Source of the DNA: Flavihumibacter petaseus NBRC 106054 | GTDB lineage: Bacteria; Bacteroidota; Bacteroidia; Chitinophagales; Chitinophagaceae | Reading direction: 5' to 3' | Assembly: GCF_000974785.1 (NCBI RefSeq) | Contig: NZ_BBWV01000002.1 | Coordinates: 186,001-250,000 of the forward strand | DNA: 64,000 nucleotides | Part shown: positions 25,295 through 34,303 of the stretch, in pieces | Layout: every line of letters begins with the position of its first letter | Numbering within the stretch: position 1 is the stretch's first letter | The notes under the pieces: model-generated | The model's input: the letters and a program-made list of their open reading frames with translations, nothing else | Told to the model about the DNA's origin: nothing | Database searches by the model: none | Program-made: the position numbers and the translations under genes

Positions 25295-25489
25295 CAAAGA
25301 TTGACTGGCAGTGAATGCGAGTTTTCGTTACACGCGATCAGTTCATTAAGTTTGATCTGGAGCGCAACGGTATCTTTATTTTGTGACTGTTGGATGATGA
25401 ATACCATCAGGAAGGTGATGATGGTAGTGCCGGTATATTGGCCCCGTTACTGCCCAGATGACAATGACCATAAAGATCGAATGCGGATC
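25291..25489 (-). pseudogene. decayed low-affinity iron permease (Fet4-like) gene
   Basis: Read on the minus strand, 25489-25436 encodes [15 protein letters not shown]. The next frame, from about 25440 to TAA at 25293-25291, encodes [20 protein letters not shown], then [14 protein letters not shown] and NENSH. Both pieces match the bacterial low-affinity iron permease family, whose intact members read VWAVTGP, about a dozen residues, then INTGTTI, IQNTQN and ALQLKLDELI. The N-terminus, the residues between the two pieces and the C-terminus are missing, and the pieces are out of frame. This is therefore a degraded remnant of about 65 codons, wedged between cinA and the FAD-Rieske gene. No start codon is usable. 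Confidence 0.8.
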
Positions 25490-25503
25490 TAAGTCCTTTT
25501 GTT

Positions 25504-27054
25504 TTATGTTGTTTCATTTGGTGATGTTGATTTCCCGGGAGCGACAGGGATGGCTTCAAGATCTTTGTCAGCGGGACCGTTCAACACCCTGCCATCCACG
25601 CTGTAGCGTGCGCCGTGGCAGGGGCAGTCCCACGACAGTTCTGTTGCATTCCACTGCACGCCGCATTTGAGGTGCGTGCACACATGACTTACGGCATGCA
25701 CTTCCCCGGATTCATCTTTATACATGGCGACGGCATCTCCTTCAAAGTTTACGATCCCGGCTTCCCCGGGGGCAAGTGCCACCAGTTCAGGGATCTTATC
25801 GGCAGGCAAGAGTCGTTTGACCAATTCCTTTACCACCCCGACATTCTGTTGCAGGAAGTTTTTGAAACCGGCTATTGGCTTCACCCTGAACGGATCGAAT
25901 ACCTTCCGGTAGGGATGGTCATTGACAAGGATCAGATCAGTGAGCACGAGGGCTGCAACGCTGCTGTAGGTCATGCCATTTCCGCCAAACCCGGTGGCAA
26001 CATAGATATGCTGCCCATGACCCGGTAGCAAACCGATATAGGGGAGACCATCCGCAGGCTCATAGTATTGTGATGACCATTTTGCAACGACCTGGTCTAC
26101 CGGAAACAGGTGGCGGGCATGCGCTTCAAGCTCCCGCACAGGGTTATTGGTGTTGAGCTCAACGCCGGTGGGATGATCATAGCCGCCTGCAATAAGGTAA
26201 GTCTGACCATCCACTTCCTGGCTGCGGTAATAATGATAGGGGTCCTGCATATCGTAGAAGAGATCTGCTGGGTAATTATTGTCGGCGAGCGTGAACGCCA
26301 TGGCGTAGGAGCGCCAGGGACTGGACCGCAGGTGCAGCCAGTTGACGCCGGGTGGAATATGCGTGGCGTAGATGAGGTCAGTAGTGCTGTATTCGTTGCG
26401 ATTGGTGATCACGGAAAGCGGGCTCTTCTCTTTTACTTCCAGCACTCTTTCCTCCAGCTGGATGACACCGCCCAGGTTTTCGAATGCAGCGGCCAGCCCG
26501 AAAGTGTACTTCAGGGGGTGAAATTTTGCCTGGCCGCTAATCCGGGCGGCTTCAATATGTGGTACGTTGAAGGGCGCGGTCAAACCGGTCTCCATCATCA
26601 ACCCCGCTTTTCTTGTTGCTACGGCGATTTCCTGCAACTCTTCCTGCTGCTTTTTATCCTGCGCCATCAGCCAGGCATCTGCAGGCTCAAATCCGCAATC
26701 TATATGATAGCTCGTCATATTCTGCTGGATAAAAGCAATCGCTTCACTGGCAGCACTGGCAACGTGCCGGGCGGTGTCTTCATTGAAATTTTTGATAATC
26801 GTGGAATAAGGCGTGTCCAAAAGGGTGTTCAGGTGGGCCGTTGTGCCGCCGGTGGTTCCATAGCCAAGTTGCGCCGCCTCCAGTACCAGGCATTTTTTTC
26901 CGGCCCGTTGCAGTGAAAGTGCCGTGGAGATCCCGGTAATGCCTCCGCCAACAATGATCACTTCATAAGCGCGGTCTGAAGATGATTTATTTGCCGGTTC
27001 AAATGCCGGTTGCTGTTGCCAGAGGCTCCTGTTCGCACCATCTCTCGTACTCAT
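25504..27054 (-). CDS. FAD-dependent oxidoreductase with C-terminal Rieske [2Fe-2S] domain
   Basis: The 516-residue protein has an N-terminal DAO-type FAD domain (YEVIIVGGGITGISTALSLQ at about 31-50) with GTTGGTTAHLNTLLD. The C-terminal Rieske domain at about 425-510 keeps both cluster-binding boxes: CTHLKCG near residue 457 and CPCHG near 476. Members of this family are predicted amine or amino-acid oxidases that pass electrons to the iron-sulphur cluster; the substrate is unknown. It is the last gene of a four-gene minus-strand operon and overlaps the cupin gene by 4 bp. No signal peptide is present. Confidence 0.93.
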   Translation of the reverse strand: MSTRDGANRSLWQQQPAFEPANKSSSDRAYEVIIVGGGITGISTALSLQRAGKKCLVLEAAQLGYGTTGGTTAHLNTLLDTPYSTIIKNFNEDTARHVASAASEAIAFIQQNMTSYHIDCGFEPADAWLMAQDKKQQEELQEIAVATRKAGLMMETGLTAPFNVPHIEAARISGQAKFHPLKYTFGLAAAFENLGGVIQLEERVLEVKEKSPLSVITNRNEYSTTDLIYATHIPPGVNWLHLRSSPWRSYAMAFTLADNNYPADLFYDMQDPYHYYRSQEVDGQTYLIAGGYDHPTGVELNTNNPVRELEAHARHLFPVDQVVAKWSSQYYEPADGLPYIGLLPGHGQHIYVATGFGGNGMTYSSVAALVLTDLILVNDHPYRKVFDPFRVKPIAGFKNFLQQNVGVVKELVKRLLPADKIPELVALAPGEAGIVNFEGDAVAMYKDESGEVHAVSHVCTHLKCGVQWNATELSWDCPCHGARYSVDGRVLNGPADKDLEAIPVAPGKSTSPNETT

Positions 27055-27602
27055 AAAATTATTTCTGTCTCGTTGAGAATCGTGATTTGTCTCCTGGTTT
27101 TGCCCCAGACCTGCAGCAATGGATCATTTTCGCCGTAGATGGGTCCCATGGACGGCAGCGATAGTGCATAGATCTTTTTGTCTGTCCATGGCCGCTCCTG
27201 CGGCTTGCCATAGTTGATGTCAAAATCCTTTCCCCCGGGGTATCCTCCAACACAGATCACGTCCTTTTCTTTCCCCAGGTTCAGGTGTGCCACACCTGCG
27301 GGAATGACCAGCACATCTCCTTTGATCAGGTCAACTGTAACCCCTTCCTCACCACCGAGCCAGATCACCGTGCTACCTTTGATCACTGCCATTACTTCAT
27401 GGGTATTGCTGTGGTAATGGGCATAGGTATAAATGCCGTTCGTCCAGTTGTTGGACCAGCCGTGCTGCCGGAAAAGTTGTTTGACTCTCGTCGCCGGAAA
27501 CCACCACGGGATATTCAGTACATCACGGTAATGCAATACCGGCAGCGGGTTGCCGGGGAATTGTTCGTCTCCTTCGATATAATACAGTTCAGGTTCTATC
27601 AT
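27051..27602 (-). CDS. cupin-domain protein
   Basis: The best start is the ATG giving MIEPELYYIEGDEQFPG (27602), directly after the stop of the alcohol dehydrogenase gene. The 183-residue protein contains a cupin barrel with the metal-binding box HYHSNTHEV and the second box PAGVAHLN, so all the usual His/Glu ligands are present. Cupins of this size may be isomerases, dioxygenases or small-molecule sensors. Its gene overlaps the FAD-Rieske gene by 4 bp, which argues for co-translation and a shared pathway. It has no signal peptide. Confidence 0.85.
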   Translation of the reverse strand: MIEPELYYIEGDEQFPGNPLPVLHYRDVLNIPWWFPATRVKQLFRQHGWSNNWTNGIYTYAHYHSNTHEVMAVIKGSTVIWLGGEEGVTVDLIKGDVLVIPAGVAHLNLGKEKDVICVGGYPGGKDFDINYGKPQERPWTDKKIYALSLPSMGPIYGENDPLLQVWGKTRRQITILNETEIIL

Positions 27603-27604
27603 GG

Positions 27605-28774
27605 TTATAAGGTTGGGTCCAATACTACTTTGACACAATTGTCTTCTTTCTTTTTAAACATCGCATAGCCATCGGCGATTTGTGAAAGCGGCAGGCGATG
27701 CGTGATGATATCATTTAGCTTCACTTTTCCCTGCTGTACCACGTTCATCAGCATGTCGATGTATTTGTGCGCCGGTGCCTGTCCGCCGCGCATCGTGATG
27801 CCTTTATCAAAAAATTGTCCGACTGGGAAATTGTCGTAGGTAGTCGGATAAACGCCCAGCACAGAAACGAATCCGCCGCGTCTTACACTGCTCATGCACG
27901 CTTCCAGGACCTTGGGTGAACCCTTCTCCAGGTTGATCACAGCTTTGGCACGATCGAGAAAATTACGGTCAGGTTCAAAGCCCACGGCTTCTATACAGAC
28001 ATCAGCACCGCGACCATCAGTAAGGGTACGGATCATTTCTGTCACGTTTTTACCATCACCCTCCCATAGAATAATTTCCGCATTGGTAGTTTGCCTGGCC
28101 TTGTCGAGCCGGTACTGCAGCGTGTCAACGATGATCACGCGACCGGCACTGCGCAGCCAGGCGCTTTTTGCCGCCATTAGTCCGACTGGCCCGGAACCAT
28201 AAATTACAATGGTTTCGCCTCCCTTGACATTGGCCCAGTCGACCCCGGTATAGCCGGTAGGGAAGATGTCTGTAAGAAATAGTACCTGCTCATCGGTTAG
28301 TCCATCCGGTACTTTCCGCGGACCGAAATCTGCGTAGGGCACGCGCACATATTCTGCCTGTCCGCCGTCATAGCCACCATACAGGTCGGTGTATCCGAAA
28401 AGCGCTCCGCCCTTTTGGGTGAACAGGCCACCTTCGGGCCCATAGTGCTCAGGATTACTGTTTTCACAATGGCCGGGCAGATCGTGCTGGCAAAAAAAAC
28501 AGGCCCCGCAAGCAATCGGAAAAGGTACGACCACACGATCGCCCGGCTGTAGATTTTTCACCGCTTTGCCGGTCTCTTCCACGATGCCCATGAACTCATG
28601 CCCAAGCGTCATCGGCCTGGGCTGGGGAATGCCACCAGAATAGATATGGAGATCGGAACCGCAGATCGCGGTAGCGGTTACTTTCAAAATGATATCGGTA
28701 TCTTCTTTCATTTTAGGGTCTTCAACATTGTCACACTTGACAATACCTGGACCATGAATTCTTGCTGCTTTCAT
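27605..28774 (-). CDS. zinc-dependent alcohol dehydrogenase (formaldehyde-dehydrogenase-like)
   Basis: The 389-residue MDR protein has the catalytic zinc residues in CGSDLHIYSG (about 39) and GHEFMG (about 60), and the structural zinc cysteines in CGACFFCQHDLPGHC (about 90-104). The NAD-binding motif is IYGSGPVGLMAA (about 190). The pattern is that of glutathione-independent formaldehyde dehydrogenase-type and threonine dehydrogenase-like enzymes. The substrate is unknown. It overlaps the SDR gene upstream by 4 bp and touches the cupin gene downstream, so the four genes appear to be one operon for oxidation of an alcohol, aldehyde or amine. Confidence 0.92.
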   Translation of the reverse strand: MKAARIHGPGIVKCDNVEDPKMKEDTDIILKVTATAICGSDLHIYSGGIPQPRPMTLGHEFMGIVEETGKAVKNLQPGDRVVVPFPIACGACFFCQHDLPGHCENSNPEHYGPEGGLFTQKGGALFGYTDLYGGYDGGQAEYVRVPYADFGPRKVPDGLTDEQVLFLTDIFPTGYTGVDWANVKGGETIVIYGSGPVGLMAAKSAWLRSAGRVIIVDTLQYRLDKARQTTNAEIILWEGDGKNVTEMIRTLTDGRGADVCIEAVGFEPDRNFLDRAKAVINLEKGSPKVLEACMSSVRRGGFVSVLGVYPTTYDNFPVGQFFDKGITMRGGQAPAHKYIDMLMNVVQQGKVKLNDIITHRLPLSQIADGYAMFKKKEDNCVKVVLDPTL

Positions 28775-29571
28775 TGTTTATCTTTTGAGACGGGTTCCTG
28801 TTGTTTTTTCATCATGTCGGCCACATTGCTTTCGGGCATCACATTGGCGGCGGCCATCATCATCTTGTTCTTGAATCCGGAGATCACTTTGTCCTTATCG
28901 GCCAGGAGGGCGTCATAACCATCTTTGGCTACTTTTGCCGGGTCAGACAATTTGTCTTTGTCCTGCACCGCTTTGGAGTCTTCCATATTGGCCTTATTGA
29001 AGAAATCGGTATCGGTAGCGCCTGGCAGTAAAGCGGTAACCACGATGCCTTCCTCTTTCAGTTCGCTGCGTAATGCTTCAGTGAAGGATTGTACGAAAGC
29101 CTTGGTGCCATGGTAAACCGACTGCCAGGGACCCGGTGTTTTACCCGCAATACTGGAAACATTCAGGATGCTGCCTTCGCCCCTTTCCAGCATATTCGGC
29201 AGGAAAAGCTTGGTCAGCGTCACCAGGCTGCAGATGTTCAGCTGAATGATGTCGAGTTCCCGATCAATATCGGTGTCCTTAAACAAGCCGTATTCTCCCT
29301 GGCCGGCATCGTTGACCAGTATTTCCACTATATACTGATCGTTTACTTCCTGGTAAAGTTCAAACGGCGCGTCGGGATCAAAAAGGTCTTTGGCGATGGT
29401 CACCACATCAACGCCCTGCGCTGTCAATTCATTTTTCGCTGCGTCGAGGTCGCTTTGTGTACGGGCTACCAGTATGAGGTTGTGTCCATCCCTCGCGAAC
29501 AGCCTGGCCAGTTCCAGCCCGATTCCCGCGGAGCCGCCGGTGATCAGGGTGTAAGTTTTTCCTGCTTCCAT
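28771..29571 (-). CDS. short-chain dehydrogenase/reductase
   Basis: The 266-residue classical SDR has the cofactor motif TGGSAGIGLELARLF (about 10-25), VNDAGQGEYG where most relatives have NNAG, the catalytic Ser in NVSSIAGKTPGPWQS, and YHGTK (about 155-159). The C-terminal 60 residues are Lys/Asp/Met-rich and may be partly disordered. Enzymes of this subgroup (DltE/YqjQ-like) are NAD(P)-dependent and poorly defined in substrate. As first gene of the operon it is preceded by a 213-bp divergent spacer shared with the amylase gene. Confidence 0.9.
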   Translation of the reverse strand: MEAGKTYTLITGGSAGIGLELARLFARDGHNLILVARTQSDLDAAKNELTAQGVDVVTIAKDLFDPDAPFELYQEVNDQYIVEILVNDAGQGEYGLFKDTDIDRELDIIQLNICSLVTLTKLFLPNMLERGEGSILNVSSIAGKTPGPWQSVYHGTKAFVQSFTEALRSELKEEGIVVTALLPGATDTDFFNKANMEDSKAVQDKDKLSDPAKVAKDGYDALLADKDKVISGFKNKMMMAAANVMPESNVADMMKKQQEPVSKDKQ

Positions 29572-29784
29572 ATTGTCATCTTTTATTGTTTGCGCATTGT
29601 GTCGGCCGCTCTACAGGTTTCAGCAATTGCGTAAGTGACACCCCGTTGGTGATAACGTGATTCCTTCCTTTACTACTGAATATTTGTCTGGTGCCATGCC
29701 GTTCTCTCATCTGTAAGAAGGAAAATTCAAAGCATATGCCATCGGTGTGGTATGTGATTGGCGTGCAGGAACCAAACAATCAGC

Positions 29785-31272
29785 ATGAGGAGAAATGGTA
29801 CGATGATTCAATTTTTCGACTGGTATATTCCTGCCGACAGTACTCACTGGCAGCGCTTTAAAGACCTGATCCCGACCCTGACTGATACAGGCATTACCGC
29901 CGCCTGGTTACCGCCGGCCTATAAAGGGACAACGGGAGTGGAGTCTAGAGGTTATGATGTATATGATATTTACGACCTGGGGGAGTTTGATCAGAAAGGG
30001 ACGGTAGCAACGCGGTTTGGCACAAAGGAACAATACATCGTGGCGGTAAAGGCTGCGCGTGAGGCCGGACTTGATGTGTATGTGGACATAGTATTGAACC
30101 ATATGGGGGGCGCGGAGGAAACAGAGCCTGTCCGTGTTCGTAAAATGGATCCGGAGGACCGGACAAAAGCCATTGAAGAGGAGAGAACCATCCAGGCTTA
30201 CACCCGTTTTACCTTTCCGGGAAGGAATGGAAAGTATTCTGATTTTACGTGGGACAAAAGCTGTTTTACCGGTGTGGACCTCGCAGCGGATACCCGGGAG
30301 TACGGCATTTTCAATATCATTTCGGAATATGAAGACTGGGAACCAATGGCAAGTGAAGAAAAAGGAAATTTTGATTTTCTGATGCTGAATGATATCGAAA
30401 CGCGCAAGCCGCAGGTAAGGGAAGAATTAAAACGATTGATTGCATGGTATGGTCAGACGGTGCCGTTCAATGGTGTGCGGCTGGATGCGGTGAAACATAT
30501 CAATCCTGGCTTTTATGCCGAATGGCTGGATCATGCGCGGGCCGTAATCAGCAAGGATCTGTTTGCAGTAGGAGAGTACTGGAAGACAGACGATGTCAAT
30601 GCACTGATCCATTACCTTGAACTGGTAGGTGACCGGATGATGCTGATGGATGCTCCCCTGCACGAATCGCTCGCGAAGGCTTCAAGAGAGGGTAGGGATT
30701 TCGATATGCGGACCATCTTTGACGGCAGCCTGGTACAGCGCAGACCTGAGAAGGCAGTGACCTTTGTAGACAACCATGATACCCAGCCGTTGCAGTCCCT
30801 CGAGGATACCACGCAGGATTGGTTCCGGCTGCACGGGTATGCATTGATCCTGTTGCGGAAGGATGGTTATCCTGTGGTATTCTATCCGCATGCATTTGGC
30901 AGCCACTACAAAGACGATAAGGGTGATGGCGAAAAAGAAGTGGTGCTTCACCCGGTCGTCGGACTGGACCGCATGGTGGGGCTGCGAAGCACGCATGCCT
31001 ATGGCGATCAGAATGATGTTTTTGAATCTCAGCATTGCATTGGCTGGGTGAGGGAGGGGGTGGCGGAAATGCCTGGATCCGGAATGGTCGTTGTCTTGAA
31101 TACCGATCCTGAAAATGGCAGGGAGTTGGAAATTAACCTGCCGGGTTCACTGAAAGATAAAGTCATGTATGACGGGATAGAACAGTGCGACAATGAAGTA
31201 CATACCGGTGATGGTGCGGGTGTCAGATTTCCGGTGAAGCCAAATGGAGTTTCTGTCTGGATTTGCAGGTAG
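29785..31272 (+). CDS. cytosolic GH13 alpha-amylase
   Basis: From ATG 29785 (an in-frame TTG at 29758 is less likely) the protein has 495 residues and no signal peptide. The four GH13 regions are present: DIVLNHM (about 102), GVRLDAVKHI (nucleophile Asp near 234), FAVGEYW (acid Glu near 264) and FVDNHDTQ (about 327-334). The overall length and QFFDWYIP start match the GH13_5 cytoplasmic amylases (malS/amyS type). It would degrade internal storage glucan or imported maltodextrin. It stands alone, divergent from the SDR operon. In related genomes such enzymes occur among stress genes; here that is inference. Confidence 0.93.
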   Translation: MRRNGTMIQFFDWYIPADSTHWQRFKDLIPTLTDTGITAAWLPPAYKGTTGVESRGYDVYDIYDLGEFDQKGTVATRFGTKEQYIVAVKAAREAGLDVYVDIVLNHMGGAEETEPVRVRKMDPEDRTKAIEEERTIQAYTRFTFPGRNGKYSDFTWDKSCFTGVDLAADTREYGIFNIISEYEDWEPMASEEKGNFDFLMLNDIETRKPQVREELKRLIAWYGQTVPFNGVRLDAVKHINPGFYAEWLDHARAVISKDLFAVGEYWKTDDVNALIHYLELVGDRMMLMDAPLHESLAKASREGRDFDMRTIFDGSLVQRRPEKAVTFVDNHDTQPLQSLEDTTQDWFRLHGYALILLRKDGYPVVFYPHAFGSHYKDDKGDGEKEVVLHPVVGLDRMVGLRSTHAYGDQNDVFESQHCIGWVREGVAEMPGSGMVVVLNTDPENGRELEINLPGSLKDKVMYDGIEQCDNEVHTGDGAGVRFPVKPNGVSVWICR

Positions 31273-31496
31273 CGAAAATCGTAGTTTCATAGGCCAATAT
31301 GGGGAACTACGCTGAAATACAAGTCGGTAGCACAGGACCCGACATAGCGATGGATACTGCAGCGCTGCCTGCTTACGCTAAAGCTTCTGTAGGCAATACG
31401 CACCTTTTTTTGTTTCGCGCAATGATTGCAAGGAGAGCCGGCCAATGGTATAGTTTTTTATAACCATAGTTATTAAATGGCTTCAAACCTTTTCAT

Positions 31497-31754
31497 GTGG
31501 AACTTATTTATGTACAGCTATTTATTGAGGGCGTGGAATACAGATTGGGATTCATGAAGTCTGGAAATCAGTTTGAACTTTTGGAACCAGATGATATAGT
31601 CAAAAGAATTGGCTATCCTTTTATTATTACACGAGACGATCAGGGAAGGTTGTCATGGGATAAAATGCCAAGGGACCTGGCGATTTCTCCCTATGAAATC
31701 GCCATTGCGTTGAAATCTGTATTTGACAGTGAGGAGACATATGGCGTGATCTAG
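31497..31754 (+). CDS. hypothetical protein, 85 residues
   Basis: The frame starts at GTG 31497 because the stretch back to TAG 31467-31469 holds no ATG. The product is acidic and soluble, with an N-terminal beta hairpin pattern (ELIYVQLFIEGVEYRLGF) and a C-terminal amphipathic helix. No family is recognised. The surrounding spacers (31273-31496 and 31755-31902) show no other gene. The uncertain start and lack of neighbours on the same transcript lower confidence. Confidence 0.45.
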   Translation: MELIYVQLFIEGVEYRLGFMKSGNQFELLEPDDIVKRIGYPFIITRDDQGRLSWDKMPRDLAISPYEIAIALKSVFDSEETYGVI

Positions 31755-31839
31755 TCGTTCTTCTCACTTCACGACTGGGAGCTGCCCCACCCAATCCTTC
31801 ACATATAATCAGCTCATTTTCGCGATGGAAGTGTAGCGT

Positions 31840-31857
31840 CATGACAGGGCATGACAG
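31840..31857 (+). promoter_or_regulatory. tandem CATGACAG repeat upstream of the rhaEW-type gene
   Basis: CATGACAG occurs twice with two G between the copies, so the copies repeat every 10 bp, one helical turn. It lies 46 bp before the aldolase-dehydrogenase start codon. It may be a regulator site, but it is not the same as the GATCAGG element found before SusC-2. Confidence 0.4.
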
Positions 31858-31902
31858 AAAACCAAAAGTGGGCTTCTACTTTTATTTTCTAATTCACCTA
31901 TC

Positions 31903-34026
31903 ATGAATGATACAATTACACCTGCTTTCCAACATGTGAGCTACCTGTGGGATGCGGACAAAGCAGCGCAACTGGAAGGCGATGAAGTCGCTCTCCTGAT
32001 TTACCGCTCCAACCTGTTGGGCGCGGACCTTCGGTTAACCAATTATGGTGGTGGCAACACCTCCTGCAAAACAACAGGGATCGACCCTGTGAGCGGAAAA
32101 TCAACTGAAGTGATGTGGGTAAAGGGGTCCGGCGGGGATATCGGCACGCTGAAAAAATCAGGACTCGCTGCGCTTTATGTAGATCGGCTCCGGAGCCTCC
32201 GGCAACGGTACCGCGGATTGCAACATGAGGACGAAATGGTTGAACTGTTCAATCATTGCATTTATGATCTGAACAGCAAGGCACCTTCAATCGACACTCC
32301 CCTGCACGCTTTTCTTCCATACAAACATATAGACCATCTGCATCCGGATGCCGCCATCGCTATCGCTGCCGCCAAAGACGGCAAAGCCATTACAGAATCG
32401 CTTTTCGGGGGGCGTATCGGTTGGGTAGACTGGCAACGGCCTGGTTTTGATCTTGGCCTCCGGTTGAAAAAATGCGTGGACGAGAATCCCGGCATCGTCG
32501 GGATCATGCTTGGTTCCCACGGATTGTTTACCTGGGGTGACACGGCGTATTCCTGCTACCTGAATACGCTCGAAGTGGTGGAGCAGTGTGCAAGCTATAT
32601 TGCAGGAAAATCAGCAGAACAGAAACTTGTTTTCGGTGGACAAAAACTGCCGGCTGCTGAAAAGGAGCACCGCCTTCGCCAGGCAGCCGCACTCGCACCT
32701 TACCTGAGGGGCTATTGCAGCAGTCAGCAGCCGATGGTCGGACACTTCACTGACGCCCCTGAAGTACTCGGGTTCATCAACTCGCAGGATCTCAACCGTC
32801 TTGCACCAATGGGTACAAGTTGCCCGGATCATTTCCTGCGTACCAAGATCAGTCCACTTGTGCTGGAATTTCCACCTGATCAGGATATGCATGATGCCGC
32901 CGCCATTCATGCTTTGCTGCAACCTGCTTTCGAAAGCTACCGCCTCCAGTACGCAGACTACTACAATACGCACAGGCATCCTGACAGTCCCGCGATCCGG
33001 GATACTAACCCGGTGGTGATCCTGTATCCGGGTATCGGGATGTTTACTTTCTCTAAAGACAAACAGACTGCCCGTGTGGCGGCTGAATTTTACATCAATG
33101 CCATCAACGTGATGCGTGGTGCAGAGGCGATCAGTTCCTATACTTCGCTGCCCCGGCAGGAAGCATTTGATATCGAATACTGGTTGCTGGAGGAAGCGAA
33201 ACTGCAGCGGATGCCCAAACCTAAGCCCTTGTCTGGCCGCATAGCACTCATTACCGGAAGCGGTGGCGGTATTGGAAAGGCCATTGCGAGGAAGATGGCG
33301 GAACAGGGTGCCTGTGTGGTGCTCACGGACGTGAATGAAGCGCGGTTAAATGAAGCGGGAGAGGAGTTTGCACTTCAGTTTGGAAGAGATGCTGTACACA
33401 CTGCACTGCTTAATGTAACGGATGATCAGTCTGCCGCTGCAGCGCTGGATGCAACTGCCCGCGCCTTCGGCGGCGTAGATATAGTGGTCAACAATGCCGG
33501 TATAAGCATCAGCAAATCCATCGCTGAACATAGTTTGCAGGATTGGGATAAATTGTTTGATATCCTGGTAAAAGGACAGTTCATCGTATCCAAAGCCGGT
33601 GTGGAGGTGCTGCGCAAACAGGCGATGGGAGGAGATATCATCAATATCGTTTCGAAGAATGCGCTGGTAGCAGGTCCCAACAACGCTGGTTATGGATCTG
33701 CCAAAGCAGCACAGGCACACCTCACGCGCCTGCTTGCGGCAGAACTGGGGGGCGACAGGATCCGCGTGAATACTGTCAACCCGGATGCTGTGATCTCCGA
33801 CAGCAATATATGGGCAGGCGGATGGGCTGAAGGCCGCGCTAAGGCTTATGGTATTACAGTTGATGAACTTCCGCAATACTATGCTAAGCGGACGCTGCTC
33901 AATGCCATTATTCTTCCCGAAGATATCGCCAATGCCTGCTTTGTGCTGGCCGGTGGAATGCTGAACAAATCTACCGGCAATACCATCAATGTGGATGGTG
34001 GTGTTGCGGCTGCCTTCCTGCGTTAA
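31903..34026 (+). CDS. rhaEW: bifunctional rhamnulose-1-phosphate aldolase/lactaldehyde dehydrogenase (RhaEW type)
   Basis: The 707-residue protein fuses two enzymes. Residues about 20-430 form a class II aldolase with zinc ligands in HIDHLHPDAA (about 143-152) and GSHGLFTWG (about 205). Residues about 445-707 form a short-chain dehydrogenase with TGSGGGIGKAIARK, NNAGIS and the catalytic pair in YGSAK (about 597-601). This fusion is known from rhamnose catabolism in Bacillus, Chloroflexi and Bacteroidota: it splits L-rhamnulose-1-phosphate into DHAP and L-lactaldehyde and oxidises the latter to lactate. It is closed by the terminator at 34044. The RhaT, kinase and rhamnosidase genes 10-22 kb downstream support the assignment. 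Confidence 0.9.
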   Translation: MNDTITPAFQHVSYLWDADKAAQLEGDEVALLIYRSNLLGADLRLTNYGGGNTSCKTTGIDPVSGKSTEVMWVKGSGGDIGTLKKSGLAALYVDRLRSLRQRYRGLQHEDEMVELFNHCIYDLNSKAPSIDTPLHAFLPYKHIDHLHPDAAIAIAAAKDGKAITESLFGGRIGWVDWQRPGFDLGLRLKKCVDENPGIVGIMLGSHGLFTWGDTAYSCYLNTLEVVEQCASYIAGKSAEQKLVFGGQKLPAAEKEHRLRQAAALAPYLRGYCSSQQPMVGHFTDAPEVLGFINSQDLNRLAPMGTSCPDHFLRTKISPLVLEFPPDQDMHDAAAIHALLQPAFESYRLQYADYYNTHRHPDSPAIRDTNPVVILYPGIGMFTFSKDKQTARVAAEFYINAINVMRGAEAISSYTSLPRQEAFDIEYWLLEEAKLQRMPKPKPLSGRIALITGSGGGIGKAIARKMAEQGACVVLTDVNEARLNEAGEEFALQFGRDAVHTALLNVTDDQSAAAALDATARAFGGVDIVVNNAGISISKSIAEHSLQDWDKLFDILVKGQFIVSKAGVEVLRKQAMGGDIINIVSKNALVAGPNNAGYGSAKAAQAHLTRLLAAELGGDRIRVNTVNPDAVISDSNIWAGGWAEGRAKAYGITVDELPQYYAKRTLLNAIILPEDIANACFVLAGGMLNKSTGNTINVDGGVAAAFLR

Positions 34027-34043
34027 TCTTATTTTAATACCTG

Positions 34044-34083
34044 GCGGTATGATGAAAAAATTGCATTCATCATACCGCTTTTT
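34044..34083 (+). terminator. rho-independent terminator after rhaEW
   Basis: A perfect 13-bp stem, GCGGTATGATGAA (34044-34056) with TTCATCATACCGC (34066-34078), encloses a 9-base loop and is followed by TTTTT. It separates the aldolase-dehydrogenase from the SusC-2 transcript. Confidence 0.93.
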
Positions 34084-34178
34084 AGTTCGGGAGAAATTAA
34101 ACTATCCCGGGTAATTGAATTAAAAATACACGAGCTGCAATGATGTGTGAAGCACTGTTGGTTAACTTGTAGAAGTCA

Positions 34179-34193
34179 GTACAGATCAGGACA
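34179..34193 (+). promoter_or_regulatory. candidate operator, copy A
   Basis: GTACAGATCAGGACA. An almost identical 15-mer lies 43 bp downstream, and a related site lies beside the GntR regulator gene. The region is the promoter zone of SusC-2. Confidence 0.6.
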
Positions 34194-34221
34194 GCAACGA
34201 AAAAAATATTTTCTGTTATCG

Positions 34222-34236
34222 GTACAGATCAGGTCA
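34222..34236 (+). promoter_or_regulatory. candidate operator, copy B
   Basis: GTACAGATCAGGTCA, 14 of 15 bases identical to copy A and in the same orientation. The 43-bp centre distance is close to four helical turns, so two bound dimers would face the same side of the DNA. Confidence 0.6.
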
Positions 34237-34303
34237 AGAATCAACACGAGGCTTTCTAATTTGGATTTAATTAATTGCCTTTTTGTTTGCCAAAGCTAAG
34301 TTT

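Noticed and set aside
29576-29779. 67-codon minus-strand frame in the spacer between SDR and amylase genes
   Set aside because: Its composition is not protein-like and it would occupy the shared promoter region.
31360-31415. Possible terminator after the amylase gene
   Set aside because: Only a 7-bp imperfect stem (TGCCTGC with GTAGGCA) with a 16-base loop is present, and the T run starts well behind it.
34237-34303. Bacteroidota -7 promoter (TAnnTTTG) before SusC-2
   Set aside because: TCTAATTTGG resembles it, but the spacing between TA and TTTG does not fit and no TTG lies at the expected -33 distance.
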